64,000 nt of DNA, taken from NCBI GenBank assembly GCA_037157565.1, contig JAZHRO010000013.1, forward strand, positions 39,948,501 to 40,012,500, given 5' to 3'. This document shows positions 46,440-58,838 of this stretch, one piece after another; the stretch's first letter is position 1; every line of letters begins with the position of its first letter. Below the pieces are notes generated by a model that saw only the letters and a list, made by a program, of their open reading frames with translations, searched no databases and was not told the DNA's origin. The DNA comes from Thalassia testudinum (taxonomy: Eukaryota; Streptophyta; Magnoliopsida; Alismatales; Hydrocharitaceae). The position numbers were made by a program, and so were the translations under genes.

Positions 46440-49113
46440 TGTAACGAATGTGTGCCCCAGACGTCTTTTAAGACGTCTGTGAGGTGGCTCAGACGTCGGA
46501 CAAGACGTCTGGGATAACAACCAGACGTCTGATAAGACGTCTGGGATAGTTTAAAGACGTCTGGAAATCCATTATTTTCGACACACGCGAGTCGCCTGCG
46601 CGCCTGAGCGTGCAGACCGCTTTTTCTCTCTTTTTCTTCTGCGGCTGCAGACGCCTGCGGTGCCTTCTCTCTCTCCTCTCCGCGCGGCGTTAAAAGGGGC
46701 GCGCCTCCCCTCCCGTCTCCACCGCCTCCTTCTTCTTCTCCTTCCTGTGTGCGAGAGCGAGCGGACGCGAGGGCGGCAGCGGCGGCCGCAGTGAGCGCGG
46801 AGGTGCGGCGTGCGAGGGCGGAGCTCTGCCGTGGGGGCGAGCTCGCCGGAGCGGCTTGGCCGGCTGGCGGAGGGCGTAGGGGGCGCGGAGCGACGCGGAG
46901 AGGGACCTGCTGCGGTCTGAGCAGCAGGAGCGCGAGGTGCGACGCGGGCGGCGTCGCGAGCGGAGGCCGAGCAGGGTCCTGATTCTGGAAAAATTTCCAG
47001 AATCAGACGTCTGGATTGATAGCCAGACGGCAAGGTCGACGTCTGTAAGATCATACAGACGTCTGAAAGGTGAGTTTCCGCCTTCTTCTTCCTTCTTGTC
47101 GACTGACCGTACTGAGGGAGGGGGTTGGCTGTGCGCAGGTTCGCTGATTCGCCATCCTTTGCGAATCAGACGTCTGGAAGTTGTACCAGACGGCGGGAGT
47201 GACCTCCAGACGTCCGAAGTTACCATTGGACGTCTGGGATCTAGGAAAGACGTCCCCGCAGACTTCTGGACGTCTGGGAAACCACGCTGAACAGGTAATT
47301 CTCTGATCCACCGTTTAAGACGTCTGGAGGGAGTTCCAGACGTCTGATTTTGCACAGTATCGTCTTTTTCGACCCGTTTAGGGCTCGTTCGGGCTCCGTT
47401 TTCCGCGATTCGAGTTGCGTTCTCTTCAGAATTAATTCCTCTACTCATCTACAATAGCTATACACTGTTTTGAGACACTCCTTGTGACAGGATCTCGTTC
47501 AGTTGCAGTCTTGAGAGTCGCGGAGGCACGCGGGATTCCCGATCACGCCCCCATTACTCCCGTTGTACCTGGTAGAGTGGCTTAAGTTATTAATAAAATC
47601 TGTTAAAGTATGAAACCATAACTAGAATCTAGGACATTGTATGAATCCTAGGAATGAGAAATGTATGGAATGATAGCTCCTAGGTGATGCATGAATCCTA
47701 GGGCTGGAAAACTAGTTGTATGCTAGATCCTAGGATGTGGTATGAATCTTAGGATGGAAAAACTAGTGGAATGTATAATACTGCAGTCTTGGAAAAATGG
47801 AAAGGAATATAAAGCTGCCTGTAATTTGAATTAACAGCTGCCTGTTATGAATAAAGAAACATGTTTGAGATCATGGATTTTGAGAACGTGAATCTGGAAA
47901 GTGAAACATATGATGTTCTGAGATAAAGAGCTGGAACCCTACGGGGAATTAGGAGTAGAACTCCTGGAAAGAAAAAAGGAATGGAACTGAGATGTAGTTT
48001 GTACTGTCTCTTGGGTACGCAGTACCAAGGGAAGTACCTGTACCTGTTTAGTGCAGAGTGGGGCCAGCCGCCCCAGGGACCCGGGGTTAGGATTGGCCGC
48101 TCTGTACCGACTTGTTGGCCCTCGTGTACGTAGTACCGAGGAGAGCTAGTAGTGTTAGGAGAGTACTAGCTACCCCACGGGCCCCGGGGTTCTGCTAGCC
48201 TCCTTCACCGACTTGTTAGGCCCACTAGGGCAAACCAGGGTAGTCAGGCGAGGGTGCGCGGACTGTGGAGGGGCAAGGCCCCGGTTTGGTTACTGTGGAG
48301 GGGTTGGACCCCTGTTACTGAGAGGGCTCTGCCCTGGTTCCGTGCTGTGCTTTGGGCGCACCCGTTAACGGAAACGACTGACCGCGTGCCAGTGCGGGCT
48401 AGCTACCTGTGCGTTTATCGCGCGTGCCGTAGTCACCGTTACGTCTGTCAGTGACCTTGGGGTGGTTGACTGAGGGTAGGATCACCACGGGGGACTCTCC
48501 CGGCCAGGAGAGCACCACGTGCTACTTCTACTTTTGGAAAAGACTGCAATCAAGATCGTTCCCATGAGGACATTCGAGATCAAGTAAAAGACCTGAGAAA
48601 TAAATGAAATAGTGAGAAAAATTGAAAGATGTGAATAAAGGAAGTAATAGAACATAACAGCTACTGTACACTCTACTGTTGCCTTTAGTTAGTTTGCCAC
48701 TCTACTCAGCGTTTTGCTGACGTGTTACACTCGTTACCTTTTTCAGGACCAGGTGTTGAGCAGCCAGGGTCGGCGGCTGCAGAGGACGCTGGGCCGAGTA
48801 GGGTCCAGTAGAGTTACCACAGCCTTTTGTACCCCTTTTGTTTCTGTTCTAGTGAGTAGTTTTTGTTTCCGCTGTACCTTCTTTACCTGCAGTTCTTGTT
48901 ATATGATAAATGCTGTTTTACTGTTGTGGTGGTACCTACTGTAGTAGTTTCTTTCCTTACTGCTGTACTTTCTTACTGTTAGTTATATTCATGCTGAATG
49001 TGGTTTATTTTACTGTCTTTTGGTTACTTCCTCGTTGGACGACTAGGTCTTGGGATTAGTCGAGTCGGTCCGGTTCTCGTGTCTCGTAGGGACTCGGGAA
49101 CCAGGTCGTTACA
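46440..49113 (-). mobile_element. T-family solo LTR, copy B (2674 bp, inverted)
   Basis: Inverted relative of copies A and C. It begins TGTAACGAATG and ends GGTCGTTACA, with a perfect target duplication GCGGT (46435-46439, 49114-49118). It holds the inverted 52-bp-type minisatellite (about 47627-47780) and the GACGTC arrays. The long frames on its minus strand (for example 47448-46690) are GC-rich non-coding sequence, as they are not conserved in frame between copies. Confidence 0.88.
46460..46561. promoter_or_regulatory. GACGTC array with alternating 12/20-bp spacing, T copy B
   Basis: GACGTC starts at 46460, 46472, 46492, 46504, 46524, 46536 and 46556: spacings 12, 20, 12, 20, 12, 20. Further sites lie at 47005-47080 and 47167-47350. 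Confidence 0.5.
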
Positions 49114-49118
49114 GCGGT

Positions 49119-51334
49119 GTGAGCTGGAGTACGATTTGGGGCATAGCGGGGGTTGAATGCTCGCCGCTGCTTGCGAGTGTGAGCGTTCGACCGCTGTGTT
49201 GCCTCCACGAGTTGGTGCAAAGTGGAGTCGAGCGGCGGGCGATATTGACCGTTGGATGGAGATCCAACGGTCAGATTTTGAAATCCTTTAGGCACGGTGG
49301 AGAGCTCGCCTGTTGTGGATTTTCAACCGTCGGATTTGAAGATCAGATGGCTTAAAGGTCATTTGATGTTGCGAGAGGGCAGTGGATGCAGGTAGGCAGG
49401 TGCCACGTGGCGCGTTTTGGGCCGTTGATGTCAGAACTTCTTGGGCTGGTCTAGGGAGCTCTGGATGTCGAATTTAAGTAATTTCGAGTTCGTTGGACTC
49501 CATTCGTCAATTTGAATCCATCCATGCGATCCGATTGCTCATTTAAGGCCTGTTTCAACATGAACTTATACAAATGGCCATTAAATATTAATTTATAAGC
49601 AATCTTAATTCGTCATGCATGCAATGCTTCCAAGCCAATTATGGTATGTCATTAACGTACATAAACCCTCAAAACTAACCCCAGTTGATAGAATTATCAT
49701 CATTAGATGTAGAGTTATCAAATGCCCAGTTAGAGGGAGAGTGTTAAGTTATAATGTAATCTGCTATTTGGGTTTTGGGATGAATCCATGTATACCTTGG
49801 GCCTTATATATTGTAAAATCTCTTTTATTTGTACTTTAATGAAGGATGCCCTAGCCTTCAAAATAGATAAGGTCTAAGACTCTTGCTTCTATGGTTTCTT
49901 CTATCGAGGAAGATTTCTATGTAAATCATCGCACACGTGATTTGTGATTGTAAATCTTTGTTTGATGTACTTTTACATGTTCTTCTATTTTTGACATACT
50001 TATGCTTCCCTTTCTTTTCTTTTATTTTGACAAGTTGTACTCCTCTCAAAAGGGCATTTTTTTAATAAGTTTTGTGGGATCAATAAATTGGGTAGCTCGA
50101 GCTTGAATAATGTTTTGGCTTGTTTAAAAAAAAATGTTTAGAGCTTTCTTTGATTATTGGATATTAATTAGAAAGGGAACTAGTGTGTAATCTTTTGAAC
50201 ATGATCATTCTCAAAGTTCGAGTTGATAAATCCCTATAGCTGCTCCTCGTTATTGTCAAGTTTTTGTGCTACTAAATTATATATTTTAATAATTGCATGT
50301 GATAAGGCGAAGAAATCCTTTTGAAGCCTTGGTGATTTTGAGGAAAGGTGATTAAGAATGATATAAGAGTGTCCAAGTTGACCAAAACAGACAGTTTTGT
50401 TATAACTAAAGTTGGATTAACCAAAATATGCTTTAACTATACATCAAATAGGTACGCAAATCGTTCTTAAAGTTTAGATATAAAGAAAATCATCCAATGT
50501 AATCATCTTTATGATCAAAAGAAATACTACTTATTAAAATATCAATCAATTCAAACCCCAATGTAAAAAAAACGAGAGCAATATGAGTGGATCCTCACAT
50601 GGAAATATTCTTTATTTCTGTAATGTTGAAAATAGGAGTCACGGTTAGGAATATATCTTTGCTCGTAAAATATGTAAAAAAATTTCATTTTTTTTTAAAT
50701 AGTTAGGAGAAATAAATAATTTAATCTTCATTAGGAAACCTAACACCTCTTTTATAAAAGAGGTGGAGGGGAAAATAGTAATAGAGCTCCACATAGAAAT
50801 AAAAAATAGAAATACGACAATGGGAGGTGATCGACTTGGAGAGTTAGTTAATTAGGGTTAATTAATTGCATTGTAGTATAGTATCGCAATCCAAGTGGAT
50901 GTCATTTATTTATATATAATTTTTACTAATTTTATTCCATGTCGTTCACTGAGAGGCAGTTATTGATATACATCACTCTCTATTATCAAAAAATCATCTT
51001 TTATTCCAAAAATATTAAGTTTATTTACAAATGAATGAATAATGAATGAAAAATTCAAACAATTAACCAATCTAAGTCAATTATATATAACAATGAATGA
51101 ATTATATTAATGATAATGCTTCAAAGATAGAAATAGGTATAAAGGTATCAAAAATTAATTTAAACTGATTTAGGTTAATTATGTGCAATACTATATAAGT
51201 AATGTCTTAATATAGGAATAAAGAGAATGTACATATCTATATTACCTACTATACTAACATATATAAACTATATACACTGACACATTTAAACGTCACTAAA
51301 GATCCTTAAAAACAATTATATACAATAAGGCAAA

Positions 51335-51385
<51 letters not shown>

Positions 51386-51827
51386 ACACTACACTACACT
51401 TAACTCACTAACACTTAGACATAACACACACACACTTATGCTTAACAATTACTACACTCAATGTTTATTTAGAGAATATAGCTAACACATAACATAACCC
51501 TAACACTTAGCTAGATTCTAACACTAAACTTACCCCACACTTAGTCTTTAATCTAAAAATTATTGGTTGGCGAGCCTACTTTTCATAGGATCAACATCCT
51601 CTTTCGAGGAAGGATTGATACCATTACTAGGTGGGCCCTAGTTATTATTTAGGTTGTTTAGTGTATAGTTTTGGGTCCATACAGGCCCGCAAGAACCACA
51701 GGCTCCTATTCCACTTGCCTACACCGGGGCCCTCTCTTTTCTCTCTTAATAGTTGTAGGAATATATAAGCTATGAGATCCGACCCCTTTACTTGTACGAG
51801 AGGCTATCAGATGCAAAACATTTTATA
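49119..51827. other. Non-coding, repeat-derived and AT-rich sequence
   Basis: Up to about 49560 this continues the DNA split by T copy B (gccgttgga blocks). At 49730-49742 a purine run gagggagag followed by TGTTAAGTTATAATG looks like a polypurine tract and LTR start of a lost copia-type element; its partner is not in the window. The rest is AT-rich with no genes recognised. Confidence 0.4.
51338..51379. repeat. (AT)n microsatellite
   Basis: An uninterrupted TA dinucleotide run of about 42 bp. Confidence 0.95.
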
Positions 51828-51832
51828 TGGCA

Positions 51833-54468
51833 TGTTGATGGGCGAGAGTTGTTGTTTTAAAGTATGTATAATGTTGTAGTATAGTGACGAAAATCGCTAC
51901 AACATTTAAATTTATAAAGTGCTTGAAAACAAGAATGAGTCCGAGGTCATTCGCAGAGAGCAAATGTAGAATTTACGTACTAATCACAATTAGAAATAAT
52001 GAGTACAATCAATCAAACATAAGAGAGATATTTAATGAATAATAATATGCTCAAAATGATATTCGATAATAGCAATTGTGTCTCAAGAAATAATGGGATG
52101 AAAAGAAGAATAAAACCCTAAAAATGATGATTTAAATCACCAATTATATCTACATATCCCAAGAAAATAAGCCAATCAATATTTCAACGGTGGTTAAAAC
52201 CACTTATTAAATATCCACGTCAGATTCAGCCTCAAATGACTCCACAGTACCAAATCAGACGTCAGACCAGAGAGCCATATGACTTAACCGTTCAAAGCTT
52301 AGAACAGGCACAAGGGTGCCAAGCCTTAGTGATGCTAAGTGTTAAGCAAGCATACACGTATCTCGAGGCATGAATAGTGCAAAACCTACCCATATCCTCA
52401 AATTTTCTTCCTTCTCTCTCAGGATTGGGTAATCAGGTTTATAAGCAGGTAATCGGATCTAGGTAACGGGTCCAGACTCGTTGGCAGTGGTCGCGGGTGA
52501 GGAGTAAGAGCGCGTGGGATAACGCATGCATGGGGGACCTCACCCCCTGTGTTATGAGGCAACAAGCCCCTTTTTACTTTTGCCTTTTATGTGCTCTCCT
52601 TCTTCTATTGTATATGAGGTGGGACTATGTCCCATTGTCTTCCTCGCGTGAAGTTGCAGCTGGGTTCTTCATCTCAATTGTGCTACTTCTGCTGGGCCTT
52701 CATCCAACTGAAGGTGCTACTGGGTTCGTGAGATGGTTCCATAGCTCCTGGAGTTGGAACCAAGCCTTGAGATAGATGGAGCGCGGCGAATGACGGCGGC
52801 GATTGGGTGGCGGAGAAGCAGAGTTCGACGAAACCTGAAAGGCAAGAACATGGGCTAAACACCCCAATCAGAAGGTCCAAAAGGGTCGCCGACGTGTATG
52901 AAGTGTGATAGCGGTGTTGGCGTGGTGTTTTGAGTGCTAGGGTGGCTGGACGTGGCCGAGGCAAATGAAGGTGGTATGGGTTGTCTGGTGGGGCGTTTTA
53001 GTGGGTATGAGGTGGAATTAATTAGGGGCATTTATGCAGAGAGGTGAAGCGGAGCTTGTGGAGGTGGTGGGGTGGTGTTTTGAGGTGTGTAGTGGTGGCG
53101 TGGCTTTGCTGGAGGCATCGCCGGCCGTGGAGAAGATGATAAGGGAGAGAGTAGTTCGTTGGTCAAATTGAGGATCTAAGGGGTGGTATCTAACCTAAAG
53201 AAGGAGAGGAAGAAGAGAGACCTAGCTATGGATGAAGGGGGTGAGGAATTGGCGCCAGCTGTGATTGGCTGACACCCGAGAAGGTGAGGACTCCGGAGGT
53301 AGAGATGGCGAGGAGGAAGGGGTTAGGTAGCCCTAGCTTTGGCCCACCAGGTGCGGAGGAAGGTGGGGAAGATATTCCCTCTTGCTATTTTACGTGGAAG
53401 AGGGTGACGATAGAGATTTGAGGAGCTCGTGGATCTGCGGTCGGAGGCAACTGGGGAAGAAGGGGAAGAGTGTTTTGGCCTGGAATCGAGCTAAGGAAGT
53501 CGTTGGGAGATGCGTGAGCTGATATAGAGATCGAATGTGCCTCAATCAAGAAGAATCATCGCGATTTCATCGTGATTTGATTTTGGTTTCATCGCTGATT
53601 TCAAGAGCTTCGCCTAAGCTCTAGGATGTGAATTATGATCCAAGATCCTGATCAATTGATTCCTGGTAATGTGAACATCAATCCCACCAAATTTGGTGGG
53701 ATTTGGTGCAGGTTTGATGAGGTTTTGGTTCGGTCAAAGAAGGTTCTTAGGTCGATTGACCTGACAATGGTGGCAAGGACCAAATCACGAAGGAGATGAT
53801 TAAATTGGGGACCCATTTGCAATAAAATTGAAAATTAGGGGTTTAAGTGAGAGAAATAGAGATGGTAGGGACTAAATTGCAAAATAGGTCAAGATGGACT
53901 TTGATTGGGCCCAAATTTTGAATTTAACCTAATTTGGACTCAAGAAATCTAATGATGAAGTTATATTTGAGTTTTGATCACATTTGAGTGGATAATTTGC
54001 ACAGAAGTCTAAATCAGGGTAAAATCCCATTTGAAACTCCGTCAAAGGTTAAAATATGTTCAGATAGTCAAATCAAGGGTACCAAACCTTGTAGAATATT
54101 TTTATATAAATTTTAGGATATTTAGATGAATTTTATCCTAACCAGAACCTCTTCAATTTAAGTGGGTCTGAAAGTAAGGTTTTATGTACTGTTACAGTTC
54201 TCGAAATGTGCGAAATCCTGTTTCTGTCTGAGTTGACCGACTTTTTGGACTTTAATGCTCACTTGACCTTAGATTAACCCCTGGGTGACCTCGTGGTTAC
54301 TCTGGATTTGTTATGTGATGTTAAAATTGCAGAATTAGCTCTTTTTATTATTTTCTTCTCAGAATGGATTTGCGTGGAATTATGGTTTTCAGGTGATCAT
54401 TTAGGAGCATTTATGTCTTGATTTCAACTAATTTGAGTTATTTATTGCGAATGATAGCATTACCATCA
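51833..54468 (-). mobile_element. R-family solo LTR (2636 bp)
   Basis: It starts TGTTGATGGGC and ends TTACCATCA. The target duplication is TGGCA (51828-51832) against CGGCA (54469-54473), one C/T difference. The body is collinear with the R LTR at 58130-63479: gatttaaatcacc, ggggacctcaccccctgtgtt, the GC-rich centre and the A/T-rich tail. No primer site or coding region is attached. Confidence 0.8.
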
Positions 54469-54473
54469 CGGCA

Positions 54474-57400
54474 GCAAGCGCCTGAAGGTTCTAGATGTGG
54501 GACTAAAGATGTGGCTAGTTAGCACTCAAGAATGTGATTTTTAGGTGATTTTGGGACTTAATTAAGGTATTAAATTATATGGTTATGTAGATGATACATA
54601 GGGTTACTTATTGGTATAGTTATTTCAGCTTAACTAGATATATAAATATATTTAAAAATTCATTAAAATTAGTGAAAAATGCCCTTTGATTTCATGTTAA
54701 ATTCCTTAATTAAAGTATAAATTAATAAATTAAAGGTATAATTGACTTATAAATTAGTTAATTTACATTATTTAATTATTATTACATATTTTTAATTTAT
54801 TTTTATTGATTTATTTCTATTTATCTACATTTAAATACACTTTTCTACATATATATACAGATATATACATTATAAATACTATTATATAGTATAAATAAGC
54901 TATAAATATATTGAAAATACTTTAAACTATGGTATACAACTCTACGACATATTTTATTTCATTATTTTATTAATTTACTAATTTAAATTATATTAACTTA
55001 ATAATATACCTAATTAACTTAGGAATATAAATATTAACAATATATAGGTAAATAAATAAATATAAAGGTACATTACTGTACATTATAATTATTTTAAGTT
55101 ATATCTACAGTTATAAATATGTTTATAAGTATATACATAGCTATTTATAAATACTTAGGATTATGTACATATAATATAAATAAATAAATACATAATTATA
55201 TTATTATAATACATACTGTATAAATTAATATAAATATTTACCTAAGTAAATAAAATAGATATATAAGTTATTTATATACTTTATATACATATAAGTTACT
55301 ATTTACACTCAGTTTAAGCTTATATATAAATATAAATACTATATAAAAAAAGTATTTTTATGGAATTTTGAAGTTTTTCATATTTTTATTTTTCTTTTGT
55401 GTTTTATAGAGATAAGGGAAGATGGGAGAAAGGTGAGAAGAAAGGGAAGAAGACTCTTTTTTTGGTGTTTTTATATTATATCTTTTATTTCTAGACCATA
55501 GAAGACCTAGACTTCTATTGGTATGTTCTCCTAACTAACAAGCTCAAAACCTAAACCTAAATTCACGCACACCTAAAACTAAACCTAATCTAACTTAAGA
55601 CACATTTATTTTATTTATTTACAATTATTTTTTACTTTCCATGGTATTTACAATTTAGGAAAAATGAGGCTTTATGAAGTTGAGACATGAAACCAAAGCC
55701 TTAAAAATTCAGTCTAAGCTGCTGGAAAGAATAGGTATAACATTATAAACATTTCAGCACACATAGGAATTAGAATCAAACATCAGATTTGCATTTAAGA
55801 ATTAAATTGACATTTAATCCATCGTTTGGACATATTTCCAGATTTATTTGCTGTTGACAAACGAATTCCAAAGTTGAAAACACATGCTATTCCATTCAGA
55901 TTAAAGCACTGACAGTACACGCATTCTTCTTACATCAAAATCTATAATTACAATATATCAGACAACTCAACAGAACTAAAAATCAGTTCAGAACTCTTGG
56001 ATTCAACTTCACCCAGTCCAGTATACAGCAGCTACTGACAAAGCACTCAAATTCTGATCTAAGCTTCAATCTATGTGAATCAAGGCTTCTTTGTAGCTCT
56101 GAAATGTACATTCATACAAAATCTATGCCAAAGAATCTGTTACAAACACTAAATCATCCAAAATGCATTGAAATTCCATCATTAAAACACATTCAGAATC
56201 ATTCAGAATCAACCTCAGCTGCTACTGACAAATCACTCAAATTCTGATTTAAAAATCTCAATTCTTCAATAAAGAACATAATTACAGCCTCAAGAATCAT
56301 CCTGAATCATATTTAAACATTCACCAAGACCTTAACACACTAATTGAGCATTATAACTGCAAAATCACTCCAAACCAAGGCGATGATGCCAAACATCCCA
56401 GATCTGGAATGAAGCAATTAAAATCCCATCTCAAGTGTTGCAAATAGTTAGCAAAAGGTCTGGAACTTCATGAAAAACAAATCAATGATCATAACGTATT
56501 AAAACCCTAGTTTGATCCTATTTTTATGCTAAAAGATGGATTCCAAACTAAGCATTCAAATCCTTTACAAACTGATCCCAGACATTCTTTTAAACCTTTC
56601 CAACTTCATTCAAACTCAAATCCATGGATTAAATCACTTTGAATGTTATTATAAATGTCGCCCAGGTGGCTATTTAATCTTGCATCACTTAAGTGATTTG
56701 GCCACTCTAGATTCCTACACACCATTGATTGGTGTTCAGGGATCTATTGCGATTCTAAATGAATGCTTAGGTCATTGCAAAGGCCTCGATTTAGTGCATC
56801 GAATCTCATTGGCCTTTGCTATCAGACGAAGAAGAAAAACAATGTCAGTGTCAAAAATTAGGTATAAGTTCCTTTGAGAAAGAAAATCAAATCAAAGCAG
56901 CTCAGAGTCATCGCTTTAAATCCAATAGAACTCTAAAAGCTCAATTCACTTGAGTAAAACCAGTTGAACCAAATTCAATCTCTAATCTCTCAATTAGGTG
57001 TGAAAATCAAATCCGAATAAATCAAGTGAATTGCAATCAATTCACAACATAGGGAGGGCTCTTGTGATCTGATGAAGTGAATGGATGAGCCCTCCAATGG
57101 ATTGGGCACACCATGGGACGTGAGAGCTAAGAAGCTTCAGACCTCATGATGGCTTTGATGAATGGAGTGAATTGATGCTTAAATTGTCAAAGTAAACAGT
57201 GAACGTGAATCGTGAGATGATGGGGAAGATTAATGGATGGAAGTGAGTACATGGATTTGCCTCTATGATCTGAATTGATCAGAGGGGCCTGATTACGGAA
57301 GACTAGATCTAAGCTAATCTACTCCTAATTCTAACACAATCAATTAATGAATCACGATCTATACTAATCTACTCCTAATTCTAACACAATCAATTAATGA

Positions 57401-57995
57401 ATCACGATCTATACTACCTAAACTACACTAGAAAGCAATTAAACCAATCTAGAAAGCTGTAAATCTAGCTACAAGGTAGTAAATCTAATCTAATAGAGGA
57501 AGGGTACTCTCTGGGATCAACAACCAATAGCTGAAGAGGACGAAAGGAAAGAAGACCTCCCAGTAGACAAAGGAGACTCTCTGGGACCAACGGTCGGCAG
57601 CTGAAGACGAAGAATTGAGGAAGGAAGCTACCACTGTCACTGAAAGCTGAAGAAGGGGAAAATGGAGTTGGAGAGTTGGACGATGACCAACTCAGGGTGG
57701 AGGGAGTTGATAAGGGTCGCAAGTGAGGATGTGGAGCTCCTTAAATAGCTTAGGGTGGCTTAGGTGACCGAATTAGTGGGCCATGGATGTTGAGAGTGAA
57801 TGGTGGATAAGGATGATGAGGAGCGCGGGAAAGGGTAGAGATGAATTACAACCCTTGGATGAGATCTAGAAACTGGTGCGAAGGTGTAGGAACCAGCTCT
57901 AACAATCTGGTGGAAGATCCACCATTGATCTGTGGAGCAAAGGATGGACGGTCAAGGTTCGTCGTGTTCTTCGTGATGAACACTTAAAGCATCAG
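54474..57995. other. AT-rich non-coding sequence
   Basis: 54474-55640 is extremely A/T-rich (tataaata runs). 55640-57995 has a more balanced base content, with an internal dispersed duplication (ctactgacaaa-cactcaaattctgat near 56032 and 56222). No coding region or LTR ends could be supported; an eroded transposable element is likely. Confidence 0.4.
57314..57413. repeat. 50-bp tandem duplication
   Basis: Two units, 57314-57363 and 57364-57413, are practically identical, so the duplication is young compared with its surroundings. Confidence 0.9.
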
Positions 57996-58049
57996 GTGTT
58001 TTGTGACAACTGTAGAATAAACTTAAGGGTGAAACGGTATGAAGTTTGC

Positions 58050-58124
58050 AGCTAAGCTTATAAGTGGGTAGAATAGTAACCAACCAGTCCCTGATAGCTT
58101 ATAGCCACACCATCTCTACTGCTA
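58050..58124 (-). pseudogene. Copia element J, RNase H continuation
   Basis: When the R solo LTR and one target copy are removed, the minus-strand frame passes from EYRAMAQ (63484 side) into IAVEMVWL (58124 side), the normal copia order. The end of the fragment is unclear. Confidence 0.65.
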
Positions 58125-58838
58125 TTTGATGTTGATCAGGCTATTAAGGAGATTAAAGTGTCTCGTTGTAGTAAAGTCTCCTAAATAGCTCAATCAACAA
58201 ATATAATTTATAACTCGAATATCTAGAATTGAAGTATGAGGTCGAACACATGGAGCAAGTAGGAATTCACACGCTAATCAAAATAAATATATAAATGAGC
58301 ACAATAAATGAGGCACCATAAAGATATTTTAATGAATATTAATCTATCACATTAGGTATTCAATGAAGTTCAATGTATCACAAGAAGATGAGGATAAAAA
58401 GATAAGAGGATAAAAAACAATGGTGATTTGAATCACCACTTATATCATTCTTAAGTTAAGCATGCATCCAACTATCAATTATATCAAATAAAGCAACAAT
58501 AGCTTGAATGCTACAGTAATCATACGTCTCAGATGACTTAAGTGTCGTTGCTATAGTGCTCTGTAAAGAGCTTTTTCTTTAGCTCACTCTCTTCTTTCCT
58601 TCGACCCTTCCCTTCTTCCTTTCCTTCTCAAGTCTTCTCCTTCTCCTCCTTTCAGAGAGCACAAGGGCCTTCTCTCACGGCTAAGTGTCAGCCAACGCAC
58701 AAAGGAACAAAACCCCCTTACCCTACTCTCTCTTTCTTTCCTTTCTTTCTCTTCTTTCTCAGATGTCCGGCTAATTGAGTATTTGGGTATGCACACCTAG
58801 GTCCAGGGCTCCGGGCGTGGGTCGCAGTCGAGGAGTGA

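Noticed and set aside
46690..47448. 252-codon minus-strand frame and similar frames in the T LTRs
   Set aside because: GC-rich LTR sequence with repeated GACGTC units. The frames are not kept between copies A, B and C.
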